DNA of 45,956 nt, taken from contig NZ_FUGE01000102.1 of assembly GCF_900162825.1 (NCBI RefSeq), positions 1 to 45,956 on the forward strand, written 5' to 3'. Made by a program: the position numbers and the translations under genes. Under the pieces are notes generated by a model, which did not search any database, had not been told where the DNA came from, and saw only the letters and a program-made list of their open reading frames with translations. Source of the DNA: Psychrobacter piechaudii (GTDB lineage Bacteria; Pseudomonadota; Gammaproteobacteria; Pseudomonadales; Moraxellaceae). Below, piece after piece: positions 7,755 through 18,912 of this stretch. How positions within the stretch are numbered: position 1 is the stretch's first letter; the number at the start of each line of letters is the position of its first letter.

Positions 7755-9233
7755 ATGACCACACCTAGTATTTCTGACACTCTTAATAAAAATAATGATA
7801 CTTTAACCCATCGCCCCATTACTTCCTTTAAAGCTTATGACATTCGCGGTGAGCTCGGCGTTAATCTAGATGAAGACATTGCTTATCGTATCGGCCGTGC
7901 TTTTGCTCAGATTTTAGCCTGTCAAAAAGCGGACAGTGAAGGTGATGAGAGCTTAGAGAACAGCATTGTTATCGGCTGCGACATCCGTGACTCAAGTGAA
8001 ACATTAAAGCAGGCGACCATTCGCGGTATTGTTGATGCAGGCGTTGATGTGATTGATCTAGGCATGACCGGTACCGAAGAGGTGTATTTTGCCACCAGCC
8101 ATTATAATGCGTTAGGTGGTATTGAAGTCACCGCCAGTCACAACCCCATCAATTACAATGGGCTAAAACTGGTGCGTGAAGGTTCAAGGCCGATTAGTGC
8201 GGACTCTGGTCTGGCAGAGATTCAAGCTTTGGCAGAACAAGGTAGCTTTGCTGCCTCTGATCAATTAGGTAAAGTAGTAGAGAAGTTTGATAAAACTGCC
8301 TATGTCGATCACTTAATGAGCTTTATCGATACCGATAAGCTAGTACCGTTAAAGATTGTCATTAACTCAGGTAATGGCAGTGCTGGACCGACCGTAGATC
8401 TGTTACAGCAGCGTTTACAACAAAAAAATGCCCCCATTGAGATTATTAAAGTACACCACACCCCAGATGGCAGTTTCCCCAATGGCATCCCCAATCCTAT
8501 GATTTTGGCCAACCGTGACTCTACCAAACAAGCGGTTATTGATAATAAAGCCGACTTAGGTATCGCCTTCGATGGCGACTTTGATCGCTGCTTCTTATTT
8601 GATGCTCAAGGTGAGTTTGTCGAAGGCAGTTATGTGGTTGGGATGCTCGCCCAAGCCTTCTTACAAAAGCATCCCGGTGCGGCCATCGTTTATGACCCTC
8701 GCGTGCTTTATAACACCGAAGCACTTATCGCAGAGGGTGATGGTGAGGCAGTGATTAGCAAATCAGGCCACTCTTTTATTAAGCAAGTCATGCGTGAATC
8801 AGGAGCCGTCTATGGCGGTGAAATGAGTGCTCACCACTACTTCCGTGACTTCTTTTATTGCGACAGCGGTATGATTCCTTGGCTACTAACCATTGAGCTG
8901 TTATCGACCACCGGCAAATCATTAGGTCAATTGGTCAATGAGCGTATCAGCGCCTACCCAAGCTCAGGCGAGATTAACTTTAAACTGACCCAAGCCAGCA
9001 GCGATGAAATCATTAGCGCCATTGAAGACTACTTTAGTACGCAAAACCCCGATAAAAACACTTTGGATGGGCTGAGTCTAGACTTTGGCCAGTGGCGTTT
9101 TAATATTCGTGCCTCCAACACTGAACCCTTAATTCGTCTCAATATCGAGACCAAGGGTGATGAAGCTTTATTGACTGAAAAAACTGCCCAAATTAAGCAG
9201 TGGTTGGCCACACAAGGGGCTAAGCTTGCTTAG
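7755..9233 (+). CDS. manB: Phosphomannomutase / phosphohexomutase (ManB/CpsG type)
   Basis: This alpha-D-phosphohexomutase interconverts hexose 6- and 1-phosphates. Its closest pattern is ManB/CpsG: FKAYDIRGELG near residue 25, GMTGTEEVYFAT, the phosphoserine loop TASHNPINYNGLKLV, the metal-binding loop FDGDFDRCF, GGEMSAHHYFRDF for sugar choice, and RASNTEPLIRLN for phosphate binding. All catalytic parts are present in 492 residues. Many members accept both mannose and glucose phosphates, so it may also act as phosphoglucomutase and feed galU. Position matches the pgm gene that ends the Acinetobacter capsule locus, converging on the pgi side. A bidirectional terminator follows. Confidence 0.9.
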   Translation: MTTPSISDTLNKNNDTLTHRPITSFKAYDIRGELGVNLDEDIAYRIGRAFAQILACQKADSEGDESLENSIVIGCDIRDSSETLKQATIRGIVDAGVDVIDLGMTGTEEVYFATSHYNALGGIEVTASHNPINYNGLKLVREGSRPISADSGLAEIQALAEQGSFAASDQLGKVVEKFDKTAYVDHLMSFIDTDKLVPLKIVINSGNGSAGPTVDLLQQRLQQKNAPIEIIKVHHTPDGSFPNGIPNPMILANRDSTKQAVIDNKADLGIAFDGDFDRCFLFDAQGEFVEGSYVVGMLAQAFLQKHPGAAIVYDPRVLYNTEALIAEGDGEAVISKSGHSFIKQVMRESGAVYGGEMSAHHYFRDFFYCDSGMIPWLLTIELLSTTGKSLGQLVNERISAYPSSGEINFKLTQASSDEIISAIEDYFSTQNPDKNTLDGLSLDFGQWRFNIRASNTEPLIRLNIETKGDEALLTEKTAQIKQWLATQGAKLA

Positions 9234-9284
9234 ATCTGATTTTTAAGTTGTCAGGTAAAGCTTTATTCACTAAAAACTGGCTTG

Positions 9285-9323
9285 AAAAATCCCGTTAACC
9301 AATTTTGGATTAACGGGATTTTT
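9285..9323. terminator. Bidirectional terminator between convergent manB and the Ugd-like gene
   Basis: AAAAATCCCGTTAA (9285-9298) and TTAACGGGATTTTT (9310-9323) form a 14-bp perfect stem with an 11-base loop. A runs on one side and T runs on the other let it work from both directions. It lies between two converging genes. Confidence 0.9.
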
Positions 9324-9362
9324 GCTTTTTGCTTGCACCCTAAAGCCTGAAACAAAAACTGC

Positions 9363-10700
9363 CTACTTACTGCGGCCAATACCTTGATAATCACCAGTCA
9401 GTGACTGTATTTGATCCTTAGTAAACGCATTTTGGGCATCAAATACCGGTATCACCACCTCATTAAGGGCACTGATTGGTAGACGCTTGGTCTCTGGCCA
9501 TGACAATACAAATAAGGCATCACAATCCGCCAACTGCTCGGTTGGACTCTCAATGAACTGCAATAAAGGCTGATCAGGATATAGTCCTGCCAACTCGCTT
9601 TTCGCCTCTGATGCATAAACCTGAGTGGTAATGTTATAAGACCACAGCAAAGTTAATAACGGGTGAATAGCCGCTTCAGAGGTGCGACCTGAACCTGATT
9701 TATAGCTTGCACCCCAAATAGAGACCTGTTTATTCTCAATAGCCCCATCAAAATACTGCCAAAATTTACGGAAAATAAGCTCCTTTTGATCATTATTGAT
9801 AAGATCCACCGCTTGCATTAAACGGTGATCTACTTGAGTGTGCGCCAAGGTTTGCTGTAATGCGTTAATCTCAGCCGGCAAGGTTGTGCCACCAAAGCCC
9901 CACCCTGCCTTCAGGTAGCTACTACCAATACGAGTGTCTAACCCCATAATGTCAGCCACTTCTTGAATATCTACCCCTTGATGATCAGCGAGTCTGGACC
10001 ACTCGTTCATAAAGCTAACCCGAGTGGCAAGCATACTCATGATGGCACTACGCGAGAATTCGATAGTCGCAATATCACTGATATAACTGCGCTGAGCTTG
10101 AGCAATTAAGGGTTGTAATATCGCCACTTTATCTATTGAGTCGGCTGTCTTTTCTCCCATCAGCCATAGCTTAGGCGAAAGCATTGAAAGGTAGGCGCTA
10201 CCGTCTTGTAAAAATACAAAGGGTACGTAATAAACCCAAGGACGTTGACAATAATCAGCAATATTGGCAAAAACTCCCAAAGTGCTAATACCACTTATGA
10301 TCACTGGAGTTTGACTGGGAACTTGGCTTTCATTCATCTGAGTTACCCAAGCCGGCTTATTGTCACTACTCTGACACCAAGTCTCAGGCAAGTCACTATG
10401 AAACAGCCAGTATAAACTCGCAACTTGCTGAGTAAATACTTCAGTCGCTTGTTCTGGAATAGGCTGTACCACGATATTTTTTTGGTTTAGATACAGCTGC
10501 CATAAAGCTTGCTGCTGATACTCGAATTTATAGTTGGTCAAGGTATGTTCTAGCTGTTGTTGATTGGTATACAAGCTGACCTTATTTCCCAAACTCACCA
10601 TCACTGTAGCAGTGGTAATGGCATCAATTGAGTGACCCACAATTACGCACGGGTTGTCTTCTGAGCTTTTACTGGTCTTAACATAGGCGGGCATGTTCAT
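9363..10700 (-). CDS. UDP-glucose dehydrogenase-family protein lacking catalytic residues (probable pseudoenzyme)
   Basis: This 445-residue protein keeps the layout of a long-type Ugd but not its chemistry. The dimer-core helix reads SMLATRVSFMNEWSRLA (222-238), and the segment before the usual active-site loop reads MGLDTRIGSSYLKAGWGFGG. The loop itself, normally GGSCFPKD, is GGTTLPAE: the nucleophilic Cys is Thr273, and Lys and Asp are Ala276 and Glu277. The ExxKxxxN motif is E214-R217-M221. The first Rossmann turn, normally GxGxxG, is GHSIDA (22-27), and the Asp ending strand two is Thr. The third domain is recognisable (WGASYKSGSGRTSEAA). The frame is intact, so it is not a decaying pseudogene. 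It starts at ATG 10700 with AAGGA upstream, downstream of galU and pgi. A structural or regulatory role is possible. Confidence 0.8.
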   Translation of the reverse strand: MNMPAYVKTSKSSEDNPCVIVGHSIDAITTATVMVSLGNKVSLYTNQQQLEHTLTNYKFEYQQQALWQLYLNQKNIVVQPIPEQATEVFTQQVASLYWLFHSDLPETWCQSSDNKPAWVTQMNESQVPSQTPVIISGISTLGVFANIADYCQRPWVYYVPFVFLQDGSAYLSMLSPKLWLMGEKTADSIDKVAILQPLIAQAQRSYISDIATIEFSRSAIMSMLATRVSFMNEWSRLADHQGVDIQEVADIMGLDTRIGSSYLKAGWGFGGTTLPAEINALQQTLAHTQVDHRLMQAVDLINNDQKELIFRKFWQYFDGAIENKQVSIWGASYKSGSGRTSEAAIHPLLTLLWSYNITTQVYASEAKSELAGLYPDQPLLQFIESPTEQLADCDALFVLSWPETKRLPISALNEVVIPVFDAQNAFTKDQIQSLTGDYQGIGRSK

Positions 10701-10755
10701 CAAATATCATCCTTTTTATTGTTTTTCATAACTTTATTATTGTTAATGCTCACGC

Positions 10756-12438
10756 TTACTTTTCTTCAATTTGTTTATTAATATGCTGTAATAAAGCCTG
10801 AGTAGAGCTGTCAAAAGTGGCTTGTTCTTCTACAGCTGCACTTGACTCAGGTTTTACTAAATGAATATGAGCAAAGACTTCATCAGCCACTTTTTTACCC
10901 ATCTCCACACCCCATTGATCAAATGGATTAATGTCCCAAAGACTGGCCATGACAAACACTTTATGTTCATACAAAGCAATTAAGGCACCAAAGCTAGTTG
11001 GCGTCAGCTCATCCAATAAAATAGTGGTCGATGGCTGATTGCCGCGATAGCGTTTGAATTTGTCCAATTCTGATACTTCTTGCCCAGGTTTAGCAGCAAG
11101 CGCCTCGTTACCAAAAGCTAGAACGCGACTTTGCGCCAAGCAGTTGGCCAACGACAAAGCATGTTGACGCTTTAGTTCACTAGATTCAGAATCTTGATAA
11201 TAATTGACGCAGGCAATGAAATCACAAGATACTTTTTGGGTGCCTTGATGCAGCAGTTGATAAAAAGCATGCTGCGCATTAGAGCCAATTTCTCCCCATA
11301 AAATTGGGCAGGTGGCATAGGTTACAGGCTGACCGTCATGGGTCACTGACTTACCATTACTCTCCATTTCAAGCTGGGTTAAGTAGCTTGGAAAGTATTT
11401 AAGACGACCATCATAAGGTAGCACGGTATGGGCATTAATATCTAAAAAGGTACTGTTCCAGACCCCAATCAATCCCAATAACACCGGTAAATTCTGATCA
11501 AAGTCAGCATGTAAAAAATGCTGATCCATCGCATAGGAGCCTTGCAGCATTTCATTGAAGCGCTCAGTACCGATGCGAATAGCCACTGCTAAGCCAATGG
11601 CCGACCACATTGAGAAACGGCCTCCAACCCAGTCCCAGAGCTTCAATTGGTGCTCTGGGGCAATTCCCCAAGCACTGACTCTCTCAGGATTAGCAGAAAT
11701 ACCAATAAAATGTCGGCGCAGTAAGGTGGTTTTACTGGCTCCTGTGCTCAGCAGCCACGCTCGAGCCGTCTCCGCGTTAGATAAGGTATCCACAGTACCA
11801 AAGGACTTAGAGGAGATGATAAATAACGTCGTTTCTGGATTAAGGCGCTCCAACAAGCTACCCAATTGAGTGCCATCCATATTAGACACAAAGTGGACTT
11901 CAATGTCACTGTCTGCCCACTCATCGAGCGCAGTATTGGCCATAACCGGGCCCAAATCTGAGCCACCTACCCCAATATTAACCACATCGGTAATGGCTTT
12001 ACCCGAGTAACCGCGCCAGATACCATTGCGGATTCGGCTCACCAAGTCTGCTGCTTTATCTAGGCTATCATGGACCTCTGCCACCACATCTACACCTTGG
12101 TGGGATAGGTTGGCGGTCTTTGGCAGACGCAGGGCAGTGTGTAGCGCCGCTCTATCCTCACTACTGTTTACCTTGTCGCCTTGATACAGGCTGTGGATTC
12201 TTTGCTGCAAGCCACAAGCTTCCGCTAACTGAATCAGTTGATTCTTGACGGATTCATCTAACAACTGCTTGGAGTAATCAAAATAAACCCCTGCCGCCTG
12301 GACGCTAAACTTTTGTGCTCTATCTTGCTGCTGATCAAATAGCTGCGTTAAAGACCAAGGCTTTTGTGCTAACTGTTGTAGCTGTTGCCACTCAGGCAAT
12401 TGAGTGGGTAAAGAATTATTTCTGCTGGCGTTCATCAT
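10756..12438 (-). CDS. pgi: Glucose-6-phosphate isomerase
   Basis: Pgi interconverts glucose 6-phosphate and fructose 6-phosphate, linking central metabolism with sugar-nucleotide supply. At 560 residues it is close to E. coli Pgi (549). Visible signatures are VNIGVGGSDLGP, FISSKSFGT-like IISSKSFGTVDT, the PGI signature DWVGGRFSMWSAIGL, GSNAQHAFYQLLHQG, and the C-terminal NPFDQWGVEMGKKV carrying the catalytic lysine. The gene begins 26 bases after galU ends, and the Ugd-like gene follows 55 bases later, so the three form one operon. In Acinetobacter capsule loci galU, ugd and gpi are also adjacent. Confidence 0.97.
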   Translation of the reverse strand: MMNASRNNSLPTQLPEWQQLQQLAQKPWSLTQLFDQQQDRAQKFSVQAAGVYFDYSKQLLDESVKNQLIQLAEACGLQQRIHSLYQGDKVNSSEDRAALHTALRLPKTANLSHQGVDVVAEVHDSLDKAADLVSRIRNGIWRGYSGKAITDVVNIGVGGSDLGPVMANTALDEWADSDIEVHFVSNMDGTQLGSLLERLNPETTLFIISSKSFGTVDTLSNAETARAWLLSTGASKTTLLRRHFIGISANPERVSAWGIAPEHQLKLWDWVGGRFSMWSAIGLAVAIRIGTERFNEMLQGSYAMDQHFLHADFDQNLPVLLGLIGVWNSTFLDINAHTVLPYDGRLKYFPSYLTQLEMESNGKSVTHDGQPVTYATCPILWGEIGSNAQHAFYQLLHQGTQKVSCDFIACVNYYQDSESSELKRQHALSLANCLAQSRVLAFGNEALAAKPGQEVSELDKFKRYRGNQPSTTILLDELTPTSFGALIALYEHKVFVMASLWDINPFDQWGVEMGKKVADEVFAHIHLVKPESSAAVEEQATFDSSTQALLQHINKQIEEK

Positions 12439-12464
12439 AGTAAAGGGACTCGATAGGGCTAAGG

Positions 12465-13343
12465 TTAGGCTTGTAACTGCTGCTCAGCAAAGTAGATAAA
12501 GGCCTTCATATAGCTGGTCATATCGCCTGCATCAAAGCTTTCGCCCAGCATAGTGGTGATATCTACCCCTTGAGTACTGATTAGCGCATCAATGGCATCG
12601 GTCAGCTGAATCTCACCGCCCACTGAAGGCTTTGTCTCGGCTAAATAATCAAAAATAGAAGCGGTAAAGACATAACGCCCCACCACGGCCAAGTTAGAAG
12701 GCGCATCCGCTAACTGTGGTTTTTCGACAAAGCCTGCTACTGCAAAGTTGGCATTTTTATCATCAGATAATTGTTCCAGTTGATCGGCCTCTTTTAGCTT
12801 AGCAATACCATATTTATGCACGTCTTCGTCAGCCACAGCACTCACTAAGATTTGAGAATGGTTACTTTGCTCAAAGCTCTGAATCATATAGGCCAGGTTG
12901 TCTTTGTCCATATCGGTAGTGAATGGGTTAAGCACCACGTCAGGCAGCAATACCGCAAAAGGATTGTCGCCTACGATAGGACGCGCCTTTAATACCGCAT
13001 GGCCTAGGCCTAAGGGCTTGCCCTGACGAATCATAGATACTGACACATCCTCTGGTAACCAGTTTAAGCTATCAGCAAGCTCCTCTTTACCCTTAGCCCG
13101 TAGCTGATTGTCTAGCTCAGCATTGACATCAAAGTAGTTCTCGATGGCGCTTTTTTGGGCATGACCCACCAACACAATGTGCTTAATACCTGCAGCAATG
13201 GCCTCTTCAATGACGTAATGAATGGCCGGACGATTGCCTAGTGGTAACAGCTCTTTGGGCACAGACTTTGATAAAGGCAACATACGGGTACCGAAGCCGG
13301 CAACAGGGATAACAGCATGAGTAACTTGAGTGGTCATAAGCAT
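12465..13343 (-). CDS. galU: UTP-glucose-1-phosphate uridylyltransferase
   Basis: GalU makes UDP-glucose from UTP and glucose 1-phosphate. The nucleotide-binding start is complete (VIPVAGFGTRMLPLSK, then SVPKELLPLGNRP), as are GLGHAVLKARP, LLPDVVL, VAGFVEKP and the sugar-binding GGEIQLTDAID. At 292 residues it is the usual bacterial length. Two in-frame ATGs lie at 13343 and 13337; neither has a strong ribosome site, so the start is uncertain by two residues. It heads the galU-pgi-Ugd-like operon. Its product would feed the active Ugd encoded at 6360-7652. Confidence 0.97.
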   Translation of the reverse strand: MLMTTQVTHAVIPVAGFGTRMLPLSKSVPKELLPLGNRPAIHYVIEEAIAAGIKHIVLVGHAQKSAIENYFDVNAELDNQLRAKGKEELADSLNWLPEDVSVSMIRQGKPLGLGHAVLKARPIVGDNPFAVLLPDVVLNPFTTDMDKDNLAYMIQSFEQSNHSQILVSAVADEDVHKYGIAKLKEADQLEQLSDDKNANFAVAGFVEKPQLADAPSNLAVVGRYVFTASIFDYLAETKPSVGGEIQLTDAIDALISTQGVDITTMLGESFDAGDMTSYMKAFIYFAEQQLQA

Positions 13344-13483
13344 CCAACTTTGATAAATTTAGAATTTATATTTGGTATAAGGTTCATCTCATATTGTAGC
13401 AAACTTTAGCCCTTATTCAGTGAACAAGGGTCAATTATTACGATATCCACCCAAGCTAAAAAAAACAAAAGCTAAAAATAAAG

Positions 13484-13516
13484 CCAAAAAAAAGAGCATC
13501 CCGAAGGATGCCCTTT
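13484..13516 (-). terminator. Terminator of the sucCD end of the TCA operon
   Basis: On the minus strand GGGCATCC and GGATGCTC pair around a TTCG tetraloop, followed by a run of seven Ts and further T/G-rich sequence. It lies 45 bases after sucD and before galU, so it separates the TCA block from the sugar operon. The UUCG loop makes it especially stable. Confidence 0.9.
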
Positions 13517-13560
13517 TTCATTCAAAGACAGGGGTTAATCTGTCTGAGAGATAAAGCAAA

Positions 13561-14436
13561 TTACCAACCAGTAACTTCTTTAACTGTCTCACCAATCTTA
13601 GATGGGTCACGAGTATACGCGATGCCCGCTTCTTCGAATGCTTTGAATTTTTCTTCAGCAGTACCTTTACCACCAGAGATAATCGCACCAGCATGGCCCA
13701 TACGCTTACCTTTAGGGGCAGTAACACCAGCGATGTAACCGATAACTGGCTTAGTTACATGATCTTTGATGTAAGCGGCTGCTTCTTCTTCAGCAGTACC
13801 ACCGATTTCACCGATTAGTACGATAGCTTCAGTTTGTGGATCTTCTTCAAACATCTTCAAGCAATCGATTTGGTTCATACCTGGGATTGGGTCACCACCA
13901 ATACCGATACAAGTTGACTGACCGAAGCCTAGTTTAGTGGTTTGAGCCACAGCTTCATAAGTCAAAGTACCTGAACGTGAGATGATGCCCACTTTACCTG
14001 GTAAGTGGATGTGGCCTGGCATAATACCGATTTTGCACTGGCCTGGAGTGATAACGCCTGGGCAGTTTGGACCAACCATTTTCACGTCGCCAGCTTGCTC
14101 GATGTAACGTTTTGCTTTTAGCATATCTAGAGTTGGAACACCTTCAGTGATCACAACAATTAGCTTAACGCCTGCGTCTACCGCTTCGATGATTGAATCT
14201 AGTACGAAAGGAGCTGGAACATAGATAACTGACGCATCAGCGTTAGTTGCTTCCATAGCTTCCGCCATAGTGTTGAATACTGGCAGACCTAGGTGAGTTT
14301 GACCACCTTTACCTGGGGTTACACCACCAACAACTTTAGTACCGTATTCGATAGCTTGTTCTGAATGGAAAGTACCGTTTTTACCAGTAAAACCTTGCAC
14401 CAATACTTTGGTGTCTTTATCAATTAATACACTCAT
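13561..14436 (-). CDS. sucD: Succinyl-CoA synthetase alpha subunit
   Basis: With SucC this enzyme converts succinyl-CoA to succinate with substrate-level phosphorylation. The 291-residue protein has the CoA-binding Rossmann part near [16 protein letters not shown], the [19 protein letters not shown] segment, and the phosphohistidine loop [17 protein letters not shown], where the His is phosphorylated. A good AGGAG site precedes the ATG, 33 bases after sucC. It is the last gene of the TCA block and is followed by a UUCG terminator. Confidence 0.98.
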   Translation of the reverse strand: MSVLIDKDTKVLVQGFTGKNGTFHSEQAIEYGTKVVGGVTPGKGGQTHLGLPVFNTMAEAMEATNADASVIYVPAPFVLDSIIEAVDAGVKLIVVITEGVPTLDMLKAKRYIEQAGDVKMVGPNCPGVITPGQCKIGIMPGHIHLPGKVGIISRSGTLTYEAVAQTTKLGFGQSTCIGIGGDPIPGMNQIDCLKMFEEDPQTEAIVLIGEIGGTAEEEAAAYIKDHVTKPVIGYIAGVTAPKGKRMGHAGAIISGGKGTAEEKFKAFEEAGIAYTRDPSKIGETVKEVTGW

Positions 14437-14469
14437 TATTTACTCCTAATTATGGTCACTTATTTGGGA

Positions 14470-15639
14470 TTATGCAGTTTTTACAGCATCAACAATTTTT
14501 TGCGCAGCGTCTGATAAGCCTTGAGCTGAAATGATTTCAACGTCAGATTCATCCAGTAGCTTAGCACCTAACTCAGCATTGTTACCTTCTAAGCGAACCA
14601 CTACAGGTACAGTTACATTCACTTCTTTAACCGCTGCAATAATTGCTTCAGCAATCATGTCACAACGTACGATACCACCGAAGATGTTGATTAGAACGCC
14701 TTGTACGCTGTCATCTTCTAAGATGATTTTGAACGCTTCTACAACGCGATCTTTAGTAGCACCACCACCAACGTCTAGGAAGTTAGCTGGCTTACCGCCG
14801 TATAGTTTGATGATGTCCATTGTTGCCATAGCAAGACCGGCACCATTAACCATACAACCAATGTTACCTTCTAGAGCAACATAGTTTAGGTCAAATTCAG
14901 CCGCTTTAAGCTCACGCTCGTTTTCTTGTGATGGGTCATGCAATTCAGCGATTTTTGGCTGACGGAATAAAGCGTTCGAATCCACACCGATTTTGCCATC
15001 AACACAAGCCAATTCACCGTTTTCACGAACAGCTAGTGGGTTGATTTCAATCATATCGAAATCGTTTTCGATGAATGCTTGATAAGCACCAGTCATTAGT
15101 TTAACGAACTGGTTGATTTGCTTGCCTTCTAGACCTAGTTTGAAACCTACTTCACGAGCTTGGAAAGGCAATAAACCTACTAAAGGATCTACTGTGATGC
15201 TGAAGATTTTCTCTGGTGTTTCTTCTGCAACTTTTTCAATCTCAACACCACCTTCCGTTGAAGCCATGAAAGTTACACGACGAGTAGCGCGGTCAACTAC
15301 CGCACCTAGGTATAGCTCAGTTTGTACTGGGTACATGTCTTCTGCAACTAGTACGAAGTTTACTGGCTGACCTTCAGCGTCTGTTTGATAAGTAACTAAG
15401 TTAGTACCAATTAGGCTATCAGCAATTTCTTTGGCTTCTTCACGAGTTTTAACAAGCTTAACACCACCTGCTTTACCACGGCCACCAGCGTGAACCTGTG
15501 CTTTAATTACAGCAACGTCAGTTGGCGTTTTGTCAAAAGCTTCTGCAGCTTCGTCACCAGAGTATGCAATGATACCTTTCTGGATTGGTAAGCCGTAGCT
15601 CTCTAGCAATAGTTTTGCTTGATACTCATGTAAATTCAT
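14470..15639 (-). CDS. sucC: Succinyl-CoA synthetase beta subunit
   Basis: SucC provides the ATP-grasp nucleotide-binding half of succinyl-CoA synthetase. Its 389 residues match the family length. It starts [18 protein letters not shown], and has the ATP-grasp core [18 protein letters not shown], metal ligands in EINPLAV and CVDGKIGVD, and the flavodoxin-like C-terminal part [10 protein letters not shown] and [11 protein letters not shown]. The ATG follows AAAGGATAAC. It is upstream of sucD in the usual order, and a stem-loop lies in the gap between lpd and this gene. Confidence 0.98.
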   Translation of the reverse strand: MNLHEYQAKLLLESYGLPIQKGIIAYSGDEAAEAFDKTPTDVAVIKAQVHAGGRGKAGGVKLVKTREEAKEIADSLIGTNLVTYQTDAEGQPVNFVLVAEDMYPVQTELYLGAVVDRATRRVTFMASTEGGVEIEKVAEETPEKIFSITVDPLVGLLPFQAREVGFKLGLEGKQINQFVKLMTGAYQAFIENDFDMIEINPLAVRENGELACVDGKIGVDSNALFRQPKIAELHDPSQENERELKAAEFDLNYVALEGNIGCMVNGAGLAMATMDIIKLYGGKPANFLDVGGGATKDRVVEAFKIILEDDSVQGVLINIFGGIVRCDMIAEAIIAAVKEVNVTVPVVVRLEGNNAELGAKLLDESDVEIISAQGLSDAAQKIVDAVKTA

Positions 15640-15674
15640 AAAGTTATCCTTTAGTTTTTTATTTAACAGGTAAA

Positions 15675-15710
15675 GCTGACACCAGATGCCTAAATCTTTC
15701 TAGTGTCAGC
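15675..15710. repeat. Intercistronic stem-loop between lpd and sucC
   Basis: GCTGACAC (15675-15682) pairs with GTGTCAGC (15703-15710) over a 20-base loop that can itself fold (AGAT with ATCT). There is no T-run, so it is more likely an RNA processing or stability element than a terminator. Similar stem-loops occupy other gaps in this gene block. Confidence 0.55.
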
Positions 15711-15776
15711 AACTTAATTAGTAACAGACTTTTATATCAATACTGATTAGCACTTCACTAAGTCTATAACTGTTTC

Positions 15777-17249
<1,473 letters not shown>

Positions 17250-17412
17250 TTAATCAAAGAATTTTACAAGCTCTTTTATTTATAGTTTGAATTATGAAAT
17301 GACCTATTCATTTATTCTTATGTGACTAATTAGCACAGGGTTCGCTGTTTAGGCTTGCCTATATTCAAAAAAACTATGTGCTAAATAACTTAATAATCAA
17401 TCAATCCATAAC

Positions 17413-17447
17413 GAAAAAGCTTGTACCAGAATCTCTCTGATACAAGC
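17413..17447 (-). terminator. Terminator-like hairpin between sucB and lpd
   Basis: On the minus strand GCTTGTA and TACAAGC (17441-17447 and 17419-17425) form a stem extended by CAGA/TCTG after a one-base mismatch, followed by TTTTTCGTT. It begins ten bases after the sucB stop. Since lpd and sucCD lie downstream, it probably works as a partial terminator that lowers their expression relative to sucAB. Confidence 0.65.
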
Positions 17448-17456
17448 CCGTTGACC

Positions 17457-18683
17457 CTATAGGTCAAGTAATAGTCTTGCTGGATCTTCGATCAGCTCTT
17501 TGATCGTTACTAAGAACTGTACCGCGTCTTTACCATCAATCATACGGTGGTCATAAGATAGCGCTAGGTACATCATAGGTAGAATTTCAACTTGACCATT
17601 AACCGCCATAGGACGATCGTTGATCGCATGCATACCTAGGATAGCTGTTTGTGGTGGGTTCAAGATTGGCGTTGACATGAGTGAACCAAATACACCACCG
17701 TTAGTGATAGTGAAAGTACCACCAGTCATTTCTTGTAGTGATAATTTACCATCACGTGCTTTACCAGCAAACTCACGAATACCCGCTTCAACATCTGCCA
17801 TGCTCATACGGTCTGTATCACGTAATACAGGAACCACAAGACCACGGTCTGAAGATACCGCAACACCTACGTCATAGTAACCATGATAAACGATGTCATC
17901 ACCGTCGATTGAAGCGTTAACAGCTGGGAAACGTTTTAGCGCTTCAGTAGCGGCTTTAACGAACAATGACATAAAGCCTAGACGCGTACCATGGCGTTTT
18001 TCGAACTGATCTTTGTACTTAGCACGAAGATCCATTAATGGCTTCATGTTAACTTCGTTGAACGTGGTTAACATAGCGGTTTCTTGAGTCGCTGATAACA
18101 GACGGTTCGCAACAGTCTTACGTAGACGCGTCATTGGAACACGCTTCTCAGTACGCTCACCTACTGATTCAGCTACAGGGCGGCCACTGTCAGACTTGAT
18201 AGAGCTGTCCGCTTTAAGTGTTGGGTTAGCCATGTCTTGCTTAGTCACACGACCACCACGGCCTGAACCTTCAACATTTTTTGGATCAACACCAGACTCT
18301 TTCGCTGCTTTACGAACCGCTGGGCTTTGATCTTTGTGTTCTGCTTCGTCAGCTGCGCTTGCTTCAGGCTTAGCTTCTGCTTTATCTTCAGCTTTCTCTT
18401 CTGCTTTGCTTTCTTCAGCAGCGTCATCACCGCCAGTTGTGCCAGTAGCACCAGCTTCAAACTCAGCGATTAGCTCGTCCGAAAGTACGATGTCATCTAC
18501 TTGCTTAACAATTTTAGTAACCACACCATCATCTGGAGCCACTACTTCTAAAACCACTTTATCGGTTTCGATTTCAGCTAAGATGTCATCACGGTTTACT
18601 TGTTCGCCTTCGCTTACGTGCCATTCAACGATAGTACCGTCAGCTACTGACTCTGGAAATACGGGCGCTTTAATTTCTGCCAT
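17457..18683 (-). CDS. sucB: 2-Oxoglutarate dehydrogenase E2, dihydrolipoyl succinyltransferase
   Basis: SucB forms the core of the 2-oxoglutarate dehydrogenase complex and transfers the succinyl group from lipoate to CoA. The 408 residues show, in order, a lipoyl domain with the modified Lys in [13 protein letters not shown] (about 37-49), an Ala/Glu/Lys-rich flexible linker (about 80-115), the E3/E1-binding motif [13 protein letters not shown] followed by [12 protein letters not shown], and the catalytic domain ending in [14 protein letters not shown] with the active-site His and Asp. AGGAG precedes the ATG. It follows sucA after a 229-base gap with a stem-loop. Confidence 0.97.
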   Translation of the reverse strand: MAEIKAPVFPESVADGTIVEWHVSEGEQVNRDDILAEIETDKVVLEVVAPDDGVVTKIVKQVDDIVLSDELIAEFEAGATGTTGGDDAAEESKAEEKAEDKAEAKPEASAADEAEHKDQSPAVRKAAKESGVDPKNVEGSGRGGRVTKQDMANPTLKADSSIKSDSGRPVAESVGERTEKRVPMTRLRKTVANRLLSATQETAMLTTFNEVNMKPLMDLRAKYKDQFEKRHGTRLGFMSLFVKAATEALKRFPAVNASIDGDDIVYHGYYDVGVAVSSDRGLVVPVLRDTDRMSMADVEAGIREFAGKARDGKLSLQEMTGGTFTITNGGVFGSLMSTPILNPPQTAILGMHAINDRPMAVNGQVEILPMMYLALSYDHRMIDGKDAVQFLVTIKELIEDPARLLLDL

Positions 18684-18873
18684 GGGAACTGCTCCTGTTA
18701 TAAATATAAAATGATTAATGACTTATTTTAATTCACACAACAAACAACCTCAGGGTTAACTTTACAGTCTTTAGCTATGAATTAGAGTTGTCTATTGTTA
18801 AAAGTTGGTTAAGTATTTAAAAGCCAATTAGGATTATAAAACTCGATAAAATCAGTTTGGACAAACACTGAAA

Positions 18874-18901
18874 GTCTAAGCGACTGATGTGCCGCTTAGA
18901 C
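18874..18901. repeat. Intercistronic stem-loop between sucA and sucB
   Basis: GTCTAAGCG (18874-18882) and CGCTTAGAC (18893-18901) pair perfectly over a ten-base loop, directly after the sucA stop. In the transcribed direction only TTT follows, so termination would be weak; protection of the sucA mRNA end is an alternative. Confidence 0.55.
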
Positions 18902-18912
18902 CTCATTAGGAT

